This document shows, piece after piece, positions 63,769 to 64,000 of a stretch of 64,000 nucleotides of DNA. The stretch is from positions 1-64,000 of the forward strand of contig JAKUPL010000021.1 of assembly GCA_022449455.1 (NCBI GenBank), in the 5' to 3' direction. Positions within the stretch are counted from its first letter, which is position 1. The number at the start of each line of letters is the position of its first letter. A program made the position numbers and the translations under genes. The stretch comes from Alcanivorax sp. GTDB taxonomy: Bacteria; Pseudomonadota; Gammaproteobacteria; Pseudomonadales; Alcanivoracaceae. The notes beneath the pieces were generated by a model. It did no database searches. It saw only the letters and a program-made list of their open reading frames with translations, and was not told the origin of the DNA.

Positions 63769-64000
63769 CACGGCCGGGCGTCCTTCAGGGCGTCGGCGAT
63801 GCGGTGGGAAAGCTGCAACACGGCCATGGCATAAAGCTCGCTGTGGTTGTAGCGGGTGATCACATAGAAATTGTCGGTGGCCAGCCAGAATTCATGGCCG
63901 TCCTCGCCGGTCAGGTCGAGCACCGCCACCGGCTGGCTGCCGGGCAGCCCGTGTTCCGACGTGTCGAAGCAGTACTGGCTGCTCAGCCTATCATCGCCAC
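63768..64000 (-). CDS. mltB: Membrane-bound lytic murein transglycosylase MltB, C-terminal part (cut by the window edge)
   Basis: The last 77 codons of mltB. The translated end contains FWLATDNFYVITRYNHSELY and AMAVLQLSHRIADAL, closely matching the MltB C terminus, where NFYVITRYN lines the active-site groove. The catalytic Glu lies outside the window. Its TGA overlaps the rlpA ATG, so it heads this part of the rlpA-dacA-dat-ybeD-lipB-lipA cluster. Confidence 0.93.
   Translation of the reverse strand, partial: GDDRLSSQYCFDTSEHGLPGSQPVAVLDLTGEDGHEFWLATDNFYVITRYNHSELYAMAVLQLSHRIADALKDARP

Overview
The window is high-GC (roughly two-thirds G+C), densely packed Gram-negative chromosome. Gene content points to a marine gammaproteobacterium of the Alcanivorax/Alloalcanivorax kind. 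The evidence is the mltB-rlpA-dacA-dat-ybeD-lipB-lipA order, cmoA, mpl, OmpW and two TonB-dependent iron-uptake loci. The genus is inferred from gene content only. No rRNA, tRNA, prophage, CRISPR array or transposase gene was seen.

Layout. 1-3750: dsbD (cut by the left edge), divergent from a QseB/PmrA-like two-component pair. 3868-10021: a DUF2333 membrane protein, cmoA, a ferritin-like hydrolase divergent from an AraC-type regulator, and a cupin/SDR operon divergent from a LysR regulator. 10089-14439: ompW, ppa, upp-uraA and a LOG-family protein. 14606-25789: a porin and a divergent LysR regulator, then an operon for a peptide-type ABC importer, a lipoprotein hydrolase, a second alpha/beta hydrolase and a fumarase-superfamily lyase. 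A nearly identical 15-bp LysR-type dyad lies before the porin and before the operon, each facing the genes it precedes, so this looks like one uptake-and-breakdown regulon.

25817-30180: a siderophore-type locus (small membrane protein, PepSY protein, TonB receptor) and a TauE/SafE permease that appears to start at CTG. 30182-32104: a pyrophosphate-type phosphofructokinase and a small membrane protein. 32312-45983: a short-chain amide locus. It has an NCS1-permease/histidine-kinase/receiver fusion, a LuxR-type regulator, an Urt-type ABC importer, aliphatic amidase AmiE, the AmiB ATPase, formamidase FmdA and zinc-ribbon FmdB. A 268-bp MITE-like element sits directly upstream of the kinase. The usual AmiC/AmiR control pair is absent and the kinase pair is its likely replacement.

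46084-56673: a MaoC-type protein, mpl, an exbB-exbD-exbD-tonB operon in which one ExbD has lost its key aspartate, nlpE, a 30-residue membrane microprotein, a GST and a FecI-FecR-receptor operon. Three matching 19-bp candidate Fur boxes precede the two receptor loci and exbB. 56675-64000: dacB, a DUF6164-like protein and the lipA-lipB-ybeD-dat-dacA-rlpA-mltB cluster, which runs off the right edge.

The intergenic DNA is rich in structured repeats: heptad-repeat hairpins of two classes (three copies at convergent gene ends, two flanking mpl), two copies of a long palindromic repeat, and the MITE-like element.
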